Source: Saccharothrix sp. NRRL B-16314
Lineage (GTDB): Bacteria > Actinomycetota > Actinomycetes > Mycobacteriales > Pseudonocardiaceae
DNA: 64,000 bases
Assembly: GCF_000716595.1 (NCBI RefSeq)
Contig: NZ_JNXC01000010.1
Location: 115,169 to 179,168 of the forward strand
Direction: 5' to 3'
Shown: positions 25,252-33,563 of the stretch, one piece after another
Position numbering within the stretch: position 1 is the first letter of the stretch
How the letters are laid out: the number at the start of each line of letters is the position of its first letter
Made by a program: the position numbers and the translations under genes
Notes under the pieces: model-generated
The model's database searches: none
Seen by the model: the letters and a program-made list of their open reading frames with translations, nothing else
What the model was told of the DNA's origin: nothing

Positions 25252-26445
25252 TCAGCCGGCGGAAGCGGCGGCCTCGGGCGCGGGTGCGTCGAGGTCGAGG
25301 GCGTTCTTGATCCGCTCAAGCTCGACCTTGAGCCGGTCGACGTGGTCCGAGTCCTCCTCGAACGGGTTGCTGCTGTCGCCGACCAGCGTCTGGTTCTGCT
25401 CGACGAAGTCCCGGAGCCGGCTCTCGTACCGGGTGAACGCGGACCGGTGATCGGCTCCGGCGGCCTCGGCGGAGGACAGCTCCTGCGCCAGCACGAACGC
25501 CTGCACCAGCGCGACGCTGGTGCCCTGCCCGGTCAGCGGCGACGGCGACGACGCGGCGTCGCCCACCAGCACCACCCGTCCGGTCGACCAGCGCTCCATC
25601 CGCACCTGGGCCATCGCGCCGAAGTAGAAGTCCTCGGACTCCTCCAACGTCGCGTGCATCGCGGCGGTCTGCCACGAGACCTGGTCGATCCGCTCGGCGA
25701 CCAGCTTGCGGTGCAGGGCCACGTCCCGGTCTTCGATCAGGTCGGGCGACGCGATGCCGATGATCACGCGCACTTCGCTGTTGTCCCTGGTGGGATACAG
25801 CACGTACGTCGCGGCCGGGTCCTGGACCCACAGCTCCCAGTCCTGCAGGTCGAACCGGTTGGTCCCACCGAACGTGGCGATGTAGGAGTTCAGGTGGCGC
25901 AGGTACTTCTCGTGCGGGCCGAAGGCGAGCCGGCGCACGTCGGAGTAGAGCCCGTCCGCGCCGATCACCAGGTCGAACTCGCGCGGCGCCCCGTGCTCGA
26001 AGGTGACCCGCACCCCGTCGGCGTGCTCGTCGAGCCCGGTGATCCAGTCGCCGAAGACGAGTTCGGTCGCCGTGTCGTCGCGGGAGTCGTCCACCTGCGC
26101 GAGGTCGCTGCGCAGGATCGACGTCAGGTCCTCGCGGAGGATCTCGATGTCCGCGCTGTCCACCTGGCCGCTGCTGAGCACGAACTCCTCGGACCGCCAC
26201 TGCTCCACTCCGGAGCTGTCCACGTTGGACATGCCGCGCAGCCTGGTCCGCAGTCGCTCGAGCTCGCCGAGGAGCCCCATCCGCTCGGCCACGGTCAGCG
26301 CCACACCGCGGATGTCGACCGCGACGCCGGTGGAGCGTGGCCGGGGGGAGCGCTCGATCACGGTGACCGTGCTGCCGTGTCGCCTGAGCAGGCCGGCGAG
26401 AGCCAACCCGGCCACACCGCAGCCGGAGATGAGCACCTTCGACAT
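25252..26445 (-). CDS. FAD-dependent aromatic monooxygenase (class A)
   Basis: 397 residues. GxGxxG motif ISGCGVAGLALAGLL at the N-terminus, the DG motif LVIGADGLYSDVR in the middle, and the GD motif VVLVGDAASSPSPLTGQGTS, as in PHBH/TetX/RdmE-type flavin monooxygenases. Soluble, NAD(P)H-using; hydroxylates an aromatic or polyketide-like substrate. The C-terminus carries a charged coiled-coil-like extension (VDRLKVELERIKNAL) and Ala-rich tail. It leads the redox operon on the minus strand; the promoter at 26535-26564 carries a palindromic operator in its spacer, so expression is probably repressor-controlled and inducible. Confidence 0.92.
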   Translation of the reverse strand: MSKVLISGCGVAGLALAGLLRRHGSTVTVIERSPRPRSTGVAVDIRGVALTVAERMGLLGELERLRTRLRGMSNVDSSGVEQWRSEEFVLSSGQVDSADIEILREDLTSILRSDLAQVDDSRDDTATELVFGDWITGLDEHADGVRVTFEHGAPREFDLVIGADGLYSDVRRLAFGPHEKYLRHLNSYIATFGGTNRFDLQDWELWVQDPAATYVLYPTRDNSEVRVIIGIASPDLIEDRDVALHRKLVAERIDQVSWQTAAMHATLEESEDFYFGAMAQVRMERWSTGRVVLVGDAASSPSPLTGQGTSVALVQAFVLAQELSSAEAAGADHRSAFTRYESRLRDFVEQNQTLVGDSSNPFEEDSDHVDRLKVELERIKNALDLDAPAPEAAASAG

Positions 26446-26507
26446 CAAGCACCTTCCGATCGACACGCCATGTGCCTTGGAATACGTCACTACGGGCGGA
26501 TATGCAG

Positions 26508-26522
26508 GCTTACGTCGTAAGC
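26508..26522. promoter_or_regulatory. operator copy 1 (downstream of the minus promoter)
   Basis: GCTTACGTCGTAAGC: 7-base arms around a central T. It lies 34 bases (centre to centre) from operator copy 2 and between the -10 box and the start of the flavin monooxygenase gene. Confidence 0.75.
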
Positions 26523-26534
26523 CCGTGACGCCGG

Positions 26535-26564
26535 ACGTTACACTTACGCCGTAAGTAGTGTCAA
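26535..26564 (-). promoter_or_regulatory. promoter of the flavin monooxygenase operon with operator copy 2 in its spacer
   Basis: On the minus strand TTGACA (26559-26564), 18-base spacer, TAACGT (26535-26540). The palindrome ACTTACGCCGTAAGT (26542-26556) fills the spacer, so a bound repressor would block RNA polymerase directly. Confidence 0.75.
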
Positions 26565-26751
26565 CGGCATGCTGAGAGTTCGCTGATGAAGCGTGACGTG
26601 CGTCGCAGGCGACCTTCGCACCACGGCACACCTGCGGGTGCTGTATCGCACTGTCCATAAACGACGATCAACTGCACGGTGCGATCGAAAGCGACCGACT
26701 ACGGGTGTTTGTCTAGTTTGTCGGTGTTCCGGGCCGGATTTGCACTTCACG

Positions 26752-26781
26752 TTGACAGTCTTTACGGCGTAAGCGTAATGT
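26752..26781 (+). promoter_or_regulatory. opposing promoter with operator copy 3 in its spacer
   Basis: TTGACA (26752-26757), 18-base spacer, TAATGT (26776-26781), with the imperfect palindrome TTTACGGCGTAAG inside the spacer. Same architecture as the minus-strand promoter 200 bases away. It would transcribe the degraded BVMO and the AhpD-like gene. Confidence 0.72.
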
Positions 26782-26792
26782 CCCGAGTTGCG

Positions 26793-26807
26793 GCTTACGA
26801 CGTAAGT
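26793..26807. promoter_or_regulatory. operator copy 4 (downstream of the plus promoter)
   Basis: GCTTACGACGTAAGT, 6-base arms CTTACG/CGTAAG around A, centred 33 bases after copy 3, mirroring the copy 1/copy 2 spacing. The rest of 26446-27061 contains no supported gene. Confidence 0.75.
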
Positions 26808-27061
26808 CCGGTTGGTCGTCGCCGAAGATGTCGACGATGTGTCGCACGCCGCCGCGCCAGTCGGCGGTAATGGCTCGTCCGGTCGGGGGCCGACGAGATC
26901 GGGGACGGCGGCAACGCGTTGCCCTGCGCTCTTCCGCTGAGGAATGACGCACGTGCCGGAGCCTTGCGCGAATCCGGTCGGAGAACGGCGGAAACGACCG
27001 CCGGGGCGCGATGTGGGCGAAATCGCCGTCGCCGAACAGCAACGCGCCACAAGGAGTTCCG

Positions 27062-27430
27062 ATGTCCCGCAATCCCCGAATTCCGATCATCAGTGCCGAC
27101 GTCGGCGGCGTCTGGCACTGGAACCGCTACGGCTCCTCCGGCACGGTCGTGCACGAGGCGGAGTGGGACAGCGGCATGCGGACCGCGGGCCGCGGGGTCG
27201 CCGTGATCGGCGCCGGGTCCTCGGGAACCCGGGTGGTGTCGACGCTGCAACCGGAGGCGGCGCGCACCACGCACTTCACGCGGACCCCGCAGTGGGTGAT
27301 GTCGGGACCCCTGGGCGAGAAGCGACGCCCGACGGTGAAGAAGGCGGAGGACCGCGACTTCATCCTCGGCCCGGAAGCCGCCTGTGCGGCGTGGAGTCCG
27401 CCGCCCGCACGACATGTCCGGCAACGGTGC
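27062..27430 (+). pseudogene. degraded Baeyer-Villiger/flavin monooxygenase remnant
   Basis: From the ATG at 27062 the frame encodes scattered but recognisable BVMO pieces: ADVGGVWHWNRY (normally directly after the FAD-binding GxGxxG, which is missing), then directly RGVAVIGAGSSGTRVVSTLQ (the second, NADPH-binding Rossmann motif) and THFTRTPQWVM. In intact enzymes about 130 residues separate the first two pieces, so an internal deletion has occurred, and everything after EDRDF is lost or frameshifted. The N-terminal Rossmann fold is absent as well. It sits directly behind the operator-controlled promoter, so it was probably once the partner of the monooxygenase operon. Confidence 0.65.
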
Positions 27431-27492
27431 GCAAGCCGGGCCGTGCCCGACCGGAACAACACCTCACCGAGACCAGGAGACAGGCAACCATC

Positions 27493-28092
27493 GTGACCAC
27501 CCGCAAAGCGAACTCACGCATCGCCCCCGCCCCCGCGGAGCTGGTTCGTCCGCTGATCGGCATGCCCGCCGACGCGCCGATCGGCCCCGACGGGCCACTG
27601 GCGCACATCGCGGGCCGTCCAGTGCTCAACGTCCAGGCGGTCATCGGCAAGCACCCCGACCTGCTGGTCGCGCTGAACCCGGTGCTCAACGCGCTCGGCT
27701 GCGGGGTGCTGCCCCTGCGCGACCGTGAACTGGCCGTCCTCCGCGTCGGGTACGGCCTGCACTCCGCCTACGAGTGGGCCCACCACGCGGCCGTCGGCGC
27801 CAGGGCCGGGCTCACCGAGCAGGAGATCGCCCGCGTCCCGGCCGGTCCGGACGCGCCGGGCTGGTCGGAGTTCGACGCCGCGCTGCTGCGGGCGGTCGAC
27901 GAGCTGCGCGGCCCGCGGGCCAGGGTGTCCGACCGGACCTGGGCCGAGCTGACCGTCCGCTACGACGAACGGCAGATGGTGGAGCTGCTGGCGACGGTCG
28001 GCGCCTACACGTTGCTCGCGTACATCCTGAACTCCTGCGATGTCGCCATCGAGGACTGGTTCACCGACCCCGCCGACCTCCCCGAGGGCTGA
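27493..28092 (+). CDS. carboxymuconolactone decarboxylase/AhpD-like protein
   Basis: 199 residues, all-helical CMD fold: RDRELAVLRVGYGLHSAYEWAHHAAVGARAGLTEQEI is the family core. The catalytic Cys of AhpD (CxxC) is replaced by SAYEW-H, as in the non-redox CMD branch, so peroxidase activity is unlikely; a gamma-carboxymuconolactone-decarboxylase-like lyase or isomerase role is possible. GTG start at 27493 with AGGAG 13 bases upstream. Terminated by a strong hairpin shared with the subtilase gene. Presumably cotranscribed with the BVMO remnant from the plus-strand operator promoter. Confidence 0.85.
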   Translation: MTTRKANSRIAPAPAELVRPLIGMPADAPIGPDGPLAHIAGRPVLNVQAVIGKHPDLLVALNPVLNALGCGVLPLRDRELAVLRVGYGLHSAYEWAHHAAVGARAGLTEQEIARVPAGPDAPGWSEFDAALLRAVDELRGPRARVSDRTWAELTVRYDERQMVELLATVGAYTLLAYILNSCDVAIEDWFTDPADLPEG

Positions 28093-28100
28093 GCCCCGGG

Positions 28101-28143
28101 GTGTGGGAACGCCCGCCACTGGGGGCGGCGGGCGTTCCCGCAC
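28101..28143. terminator. bidirectional terminator hairpin
   Basis: A 17-bp stem with one mismatch (GTGTGGGAACGCCCGCC against GGCGGGCGTTCCCGCAC) and a 9-base loop, between the AhpD-like gene and the convergent subtilase. Confidence 0.85.
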
Positions 28144-28147
28144 CAGG

Positions 28148-29875
28148 TCAGAGGAAGTCGCCGCCGCGGGTGACGGCGCCGTAGGCGTCCACGATGCCGT
28201 GGCCGTAGAAGCCGTTGAACGCCTCGTCCCCGACGCAGGTCGCGGTGAACTCGGCCGACCGGCCCACGTTCTCGTAGGACACGGTCCGGGGCTCCGGGCA
28301 CGCCCGCTTCGTGGCCGTCTTGTACAGCACCTGCTCGACCTTGTCGGGCGCCAGCGTCAACGTGCCGGGGTGCGCCCGGTCCCGCTTGCCGTACTGGCTG
28401 ACGACCAGCGCGGCCACGCCGGCGGCGTGCGGTGCGGCCATCGAGGTGCCCTGCGAGTAGCGGTAGTAGCCGCAGGTGGAAGCGTCGCAGTACTTGGCGA
28501 CGCCGGCCGCGGCGGCATCAGGGGTGATGTTGCCGTCGGCGTCGATGTCACCGACCGCGAGGGCGACGTTGCGCGGGTACGCGGAGCGGATCAGGTTCTC
28601 GTTCGTCCGGTACCAGTCCGTGCCGAAGCCGTCGCGGAAGTAGCCGCCGGGCGCGGACAGCGAGGTCTGCTCGGTGCCGTAGTTGGAGAAGTCGGCCTTG
28701 GCCGTCGACGGGCCGAGCGCGGACACGGAGATCACGTGGTCGCCCTCGGTCGGGAGGTTGAGGCACGTCGCATTGTCGATGGGCCGCGAGTAGGCCGAGT
28801 CCGGTGGGTAGTTCGGGCTGCTCGGGTCGGTCCGCGGGTTGCCGAGGTCCTCGTGGTTGTTGCCGCCGGCGCCGATCAGGGTCACGCCCTTGCCGTGCGC
28901 GTAATTCAGAGCGCGCTGGATCGCGGCGATCGTGGTCCGCTGGGCGATCTGCGCTTCGGGGCTGTCGGCCGGGTTGGCGGTGCAGTTCATGTACCACGGG
29001 TCGACGTAGAACGACATGTTGATCACGTCGAGGCCGATGTCGGCGCCGTAGGTCAGCGCGTCCACCACCGGCTGGAGGAAGAACGAGCCGGAGTCCTGGC
29101 CGCCGCGGATGTTGACCAGCGACACGTTCGGGGCGACACCCGAGACGCCGAAGCCGTTGGCCGCCGCGCCGATGGTGCCCGCGACGTGCGTGCCGTGGCC
29201 CTGGTCGTCGTGGTCGGCGGGGTCGACGCAACCGCGGAACTCGCACGGCCCGTCGAACTCGCCGCCGTTGCTGTCGTTCGGGATGTCGAAGGTGAAGTTC
29301 CGGGACAGCTCGCGGTTGAAGTTGGGCGCGATGTCCGGGTGCGTGCCGTCGACGCCGGTGTCCAGGATGCCGACGTAGACCCGCCGGTCACCGGCCTGCT
29401 TCGCCCGCGCGATGTCCGAGCGGACCATGCGCAGGCCCCACAGGGCGTCGTCGAGCGGGTCGAGCCCGGCGGTGGTGGCCGGTGAGACCTTGCGGCTCGC
29501 CGCGTTCGGCGCGCCGACGTGCTCGTTCTCCACGTCGTGCTTGGGCGGGGCGCTGCGGTTGCCCTTGGCCGGCAGCTGCCCGATCGGCGTGACCGGGGCG
29601 GCCCCGAACACCGCGTCGGAGGCGGTGACGCGCTGTACGAAGCCGGTGGCCGGCGCCTTCACGGTCAGGGTGCCGACCGCGGTGTTCTCGACGGTGACCC
29701 GGCCGCCCGCGGCCCGGACGGCGGCACGCGCCGCCTGACTGGTCGCGCCGACCTCGACCAGCACGGTGTAGTCGGTGGTCTGCTGCTGACCCGACGCCGG
29801 TTGGACGCCTGCCACGAGCATCGCCGCCGCACTCGCGATCGCGAGCGCGGGGCGGGTGAGTCTGTGAGCCCTCAC
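28148..29875 (-). CDS. secreted S8 subtilisin-like serine protease (large)
   Basis: 575 residues, GTG start with GAGGAG 6 bases upstream. Residues 1-30 are a signal peptide; a propeptide-like segment (YTVLVEVGATSQAARAAV) and a linker precede the peptidase. Catalytic Asp in VGILDTGVDGTHPD, His in QGHGTHVAGTIG, the oxyanion Asn in GAGGNNHED, Ser in SQGTSMAAPHAAG. Two or more Cys pairs (PCEFRGC, DASTCGYY) are consistent with an exported enzyme. Longer than the 398-residue subtilase of this window, with an expanded insert between the Asn and Ser. It faces away from the SARP-type regulator gene across a 205-base gap. Confidence 0.92.
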   Translation of the reverse strand: MRAHRLTRPALAIASAAAMLVAGVQPASGQQQTTDYTVLVEVGATSQAARAAVRAAGGRVTVENTAVGTLTVKAPATGFVQRVTASDAVFGAAPVTPIGQLPAKGNRSAPPKHDVENEHVGAPNAASRKVSPATTAGLDPLDDALWGLRMVRSDIARAKQAGDRRVYVGILDTGVDGTHPDIAPNFNRELSRNFTFDIPNDSNGGEFDGPCEFRGCVDPADHDDQGHGTHVAGTIGAAANGFGVSGVAPNVSLVNIRGGQDSGSFFLQPVVDALTYGADIGLDVINMSFYVDPWYMNCTANPADSPEAQIAQRTTIAAIQRALNYAHGKGVTLIGAGGNNHEDLGNPRTDPSSPNYPPDSAYSRPIDNATCLNLPTEGDHVISVSALGPSTAKADFSNYGTEQTSLSAPGGYFRDGFGTDWYRTNENLIRSAYPRNVALAVGDIDADGNITPDAAAAGVAKYCDASTCGYYRYSQGTSMAAPHAAGVAALVVSQYGKRDRAHPGTLTLAPDKVEQVLYKTATKRACPEPRTVSYENVGRSAEFTATCVGDEAFNGFYGHGIVDAYGAVTRGGDFL

Positions 29876-30080
29876 GTTTTCTCCTCATACCGGGATCGGT
29901 GGATCGCGACACCCTGACACAGGGGACCTCCGGTGGTCAGGAGTCTTTCGTCGGTATCCGGGAACTTCGGGCGCAATATTGCGGGGTGTTGTCCGGCAAC
30001 GGATTCACACTGCTCCAAGCGCCCGGTCGTGCGCGGGGGAACCGGCACTACGGTGGGAGTGATCAAACCGGGGGGCGTGC

Positions 30081-33000
30081 ATGTCGGGTGCTGAGGACGG
30101 AATCCGGGTCGATCTGCTCGGTCCCGTGCGGGCCTGGTCGGGGACGGCCGAGCTGGATTTGGGGTCGTCACGACCGCGGGCGGTGCTCGCGCTGCTCGCC
30201 TCGACGCCCGGCGCCGTCGTCTCCCGGGACGAGCTGGTCGACGGCGTGTGGGGCGAGGACGCGCCGGGCAGCGCCTTCGGCAACCTGTACAGCCACGTCT
30301 CGACATTGCGCAAGGCGCTTGAGCCGCAGCACACCCGTGGCACTTCCTGGCGGCTGCTGACGTCGAGCGGTTCGGGCTACCGGCTCGACGTCGACCCGTC
30401 CGCCGTCGACGTCGTGAACTTCAAGCGGCACGCGGACGTGGCGCGCGAACGGTTCGCCGAGTCCGACGCGGAGGGCGCGCTGCGCTTCGCCGACGCGGCG
30501 CTGGAGCTGTGGCGCGGTGAGCCGTTGGCGGGGCTGACCGGGCCGTTCGCGCAGGCGCAGCGGACGCGGTGGCGCGAACTGCGGGTCGCGACCGTCGAAC
30601 TGCGCGCGGAGGCAGTCCTGCTGCTGGGCCGGCCCGCCGAGCTGGTCGGCGAGCTGACCGCGCTGGTGGCCGAGTTCCCCCTCCGCGAAGGGCCGCGCGG
30701 GCTGCTGATGCGGGCGCTCGCCGGGTGCGGGCGCAACGCCGAGGCGCTGGACGTCTACCGCGACGTGCGGCGGGTCCTCGTCGACGACCTGGGCATCGAG
30801 CCGAGCCCGCAGCTGCGCCGGCTGCACGACCGGATCATCGCCGACGACCACGGGACCGCCGCACCGGTCACGGCTCGTCCGGTGGCCGTCGCACCCGTGC
30901 TCGCCGGCCGTGCGGCCGAACTGGCGACGGTCGAGCGGCTGGTCGACGGCCTCGCCGAGGGGCGCGGCGGGCAGCTGTGGGTCGATGGTGAGATGGGCAT
31001 CGGGAAGTCCGCGCTGGTCACCGCCGTGGTGGCGCGGGCAGGGCAGGCGGGCCACCGGGTCGCCCACGCCGCCGCGGACGAACTGGGCCAGGGGTTCCCC
31101 CTCGGTCTGGCGGTCGACTGCCTGGAGATCAAGCCGGGGTCACCGGACCGGCGTCGTGCGGCGATCTGGGCGACGTTGCGCGAGAACCGGTCCGGCCAGG
31201 CCGTGCCGGGCGGCGGCGACCGCGTGTCCGTCGCGTTGGACGACCTGGTGACGATGGTCGCGTCGTGGTGCGCCGAAGGGCCGGTCGTGGTGGCGTTCGA
31301 CGACCTGCACTGGGCGGACGAGGCCAGTGTCGTGCTGTGGCACCGGTTGAGCCGGCTCACCGCGCGCGGGCCGCTGCTGCTGGTCGGCGCCGCCCGCCCG
31401 GTGCCGCACCGGTCGGACGTGCAACGGCTGCGCCGCGACGTCGACCAGGGCTCGGGCGTGGTGGTCGACCTGTCGCCGCTGGACGACGGCGCCGTGGCGG
31501 CGATGATCGGTCACCTGGTCGGCGCGCAGGCCGGCCCCGGCCTGCGCCGCGTCGCCGAACGTGCCGCCGGCAACCCGCTGTACGTGCGGGAGATCGCGGA
31601 CGCGCTTGTGCGCGACGCCGTGGTGCGGCTGGACTCGGGCACGGCCGACGTGCCCGCCGGGTCGTTCGACCAGGCGCCCGACTCGTTGGTCTCCGCCGTC
31701 ACCGGCCGGTTGCACTACCTCGCCGACACGACGCGCGACGTGCTGCTCTGGGCGGCCCTGCTCGGCGGCGAGTTCACCGTCGGGGACCTGGCCGCCGCGC
31801 TCGGCCGCCGCGTCACCGAGGTGGTCCGGCCGGTCGAGGAGGCCATCACGGCGGGTGTGCTGCGCGACGCGGGCGTGCGGCTGGCGTTCCGGCACCCCGT
31901 GATCAGGCAGGCGCTGTACGAGGGCACGCCGATGGCGGTGCGGGTCGCGCTGCACCAGCAGGCCGCCAAGGCGCTCGCCGAGTCCGGCGCGTCCGTCGAG
32001 CCGGTCGCGGGCCAGCTGCTCGCCGCCGACGGTCCGGCCGGGCCGTGGGTGGCCGACTGGCTCGTCGGTGCGGCACCCGTGCTGACCAACCGCGCGCCGC
32101 TGGTCGCGGTCGAGCTGCTGCGCCGTGAAGTGGACCCGGACCTGCACGGAGGCGACCGTGCGCGGACCGCCGTGCTGACCGCGCACCTGGCGAACGTGCT
32201 GTTCCGCATCGGCCGGGACGTCGAGGCCGCCGCGCACGCGAGCCGGGCGTTGCCGCTGCTGGACGACCCGGACCTGGCGGCGCAGACCAGGTGGGTGCTG
32301 GCGTACGTGCCGTACCGGGCTTCGCGCGCCGAGGAGGCGTTGGAGATCCTGGACGACGCGCTCGCCGACCCCGACCTGTCGCCCGTGTGGCGTGCCCGGC
32401 TCATGTCCTTGGTGGCGCTCGTGCAGCGGGCGGGGATCGGCGAGGTGGAGCGCGCGGCGGACAGCGCCCGCGAGGCCGTCGAACTGGGCGAGGCGTCCGG
32501 CGACCGGTTCTCGATCGGGCAGGCGCTGGAGGTGCTGTGGCAGGTCGACGCCGTGCGCCGGGACTACTCCGGCGCGGTCGGCCACCTGGACCGGGCGCTC
32601 GCCGTCGTCGGCACCGACCTGTCGCTGTCCGACCTCAGGTTGGTGCTGCTGGACAACCGCACGTTCACGCTGCAGTGCCTGGACCGGCTGGACGACGCCA
32701 CCGCGGACCTGGCCCTGGCCGCCGAGATCGCGGGTTTGGGCGCGCCCGCGGCGGGTGTGCAGGTGGCGGGCGCGGTGCACGACTTCTGGCTCGGCCGGTG
32801 GGACGACGCGGTTTCCCGGCTGGACGGCGTGCTGGACGACCCCGAGTTCACCGGGTTCGGCCTGCGCGAGGGCGGTCCGGTGTTGTTGCTGCACGGCGTC
32901 GGCGCGCTCGTCGCCGCACACCGTGACGACGAGGACGCGTTGGCCCGGCACCTCGACGCGGGCCTGAACCTGCCGCTGACCACCGCCGCGGACCGGGAGA

Positions 33001-33506
33001 ACTGCGACTTCCTCGTTGCGGCGCAGGCGATGGCGAGCGCGCGGCGCGGTGACGCGGTCGAGGCGATGAGCGTGCTCGGCGCGATCCTCGACGCGAAGTA
33101 CGCGCAGATGATGCTGCGCCACCAGTGGTTACCCGATCTGGTCCGGCTGGCCCTCGACGAGGGCGACCGGGCCACGGCGCGGGAGGCGGTCGAGGCGTGC
33201 GAGGCCGAGGCGGCACGGGAGACGCGACCGTTGCGCGCGGCGACCGCGGCCCGCCGGGCGCGGTGCCTGCTGGACGAGGACCCGGACGGCATGACCGAAG
33301 TCGTCGCCCGTTACCGGTCGGTCGGGAGGGTGTTCGAACTCGCCCAGGCCACCGAGGACCACGCAGTCCTGCTGAGGCGCGCGGGTCGGGACCAGGAGGC
33401 GGACGCCGCGCTCGGCGAGGCGATCGGCCTGCACCGCCGGATGGGCGCCCGGTGGGGCGTCCGGCGCGCGGTGGTTCGGGCGGGCGGGAAACCGCTCAGC
33501 GCCTGA
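30081..33506 (+). CDS. large SARP/AfsR-like transcriptional regulator with ATPase and TPR regions
   Basis: 1141 residues. Residues 8-100: OmpR/PhoB-type winged helix (VDLLGPVRAWSG, RPRAVLALLASTPGAVVSRDELVDGVWG). Residues 105-255: bacterial transcriptional activation domain (AALELWRGEPLAGL, DVRRVLVDDLGIEPSPQLRRLH). Around 275-560: AAA/NACHT-like ATPase with Walker A GEMGIGKSAL and Walker B VVVAFDDLHWAD. The remainder is a helical TPR-like array. There is no C-terminal LuxR HTH, so DNA binding must be through the N-terminus. Regulators of this build activate secondary-metabolite clusters and respond to ATP. The nearest gene is a divergent protease; the targets are unknown. Confidence 0.92.
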   Translation: MSGAEDGIRVDLLGPVRAWSGTAELDLGSSRPRAVLALLASTPGAVVSRDELVDGVWGEDAPGSAFGNLYSHVSTLRKALEPQHTRGTSWRLLTSSGSGYRLDVDPSAVDVVNFKRHADVARERFAESDAEGALRFADAALELWRGEPLAGLTGPFAQAQRTRWRELRVATVELRAEAVLLLGRPAELVGELTALVAEFPLREGPRGLLMRALAGCGRNAEALDVYRDVRRVLVDDLGIEPSPQLRRLHDRIIADDHGTAAPVTARPVAVAPVLAGRAAELATVERLVDGLAEGRGGQLWVDGEMGIGKSALVTAVVARAGQAGHRVAHAAADELGQGFPLGLAVDCLEIKPGSPDRRRAAIWATLRENRSGQAVPGGGDRVSVALDDLVTMVASWCAEGPVVVAFDDLHWADEASVVLWHRLSRLTARGPLLLVGAARPVPHRSDVQRLRRDVDQGSGVVVDLSPLDDGAVAAMIGHLVGAQAGPGLRRVAERAAGNPLYVREIADALVRDAVVRLDSGTADVPAGSFDQAPDSLVSAVTGRLHYLADTTRDVLLWAALLGGEFTVGDLAAALGRRVTEVVRPVEEAITAGVLRDAGVRLAFRHPVIRQALYEGTPMAVRVALHQQAAKALAESGASVEPVAGQLLAADGPAGPWVADWLVGAAPVLTNRAPLVAVELLRREVDPDLHGGDRARTAVLTAHLANVLFRIGRDVEAAAHASRALPLLDDPDLAAQTRWVLAYVPYRASRAEEALEILDDALADPDLSPVWRARLMSLVALVQRAGIGEVERAADSAREAVELGEASGDRFSIGQALEVLWQVDAVRRDYSGAVGHLDRALAVVGTDLSLSDLRLVLLDNRTFTLQCLDRLDDATADLALAAEIAGLGAPAAGVQVAGAVHDFWLGRWDDAVSRLDGVLDDPEFTGFGLREGGPVLLLHGVGALVAAHRDDEDALARHLDAGLNLPLTTAADRENCDFLVAAQAMASARRGDAVEAMSVLGAILDAKYAQMMLRHQWLPDLVRLALDEGDRATAREAVEACEAEAARETRPLRAATAARRARCLLDEDPDGMTEVVARYRSVGRVFELAQATEDHAVLLRRAGRDQEADAALGEAIGLHRRMGARWGVRRAVVRAGGKPLSA

Positions 33507-33522
33507 AGTCTTCGGACGCCGG

Positions 33523-33556
33523 CCGCGCGGTGGCGGGTGCTGCCACCACCGCGCGG
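33523..33556. terminator. terminator hairpin between converging genes
   Basis: Perfect 11-bp stem CCGCGCGGTGG/CCACCGCGCGG with a 12-base loop, after the SARP-type gene and before the end of the MFS gene. Confidence 0.75.
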
Positions 33557-33563
33557 ACGGTCG

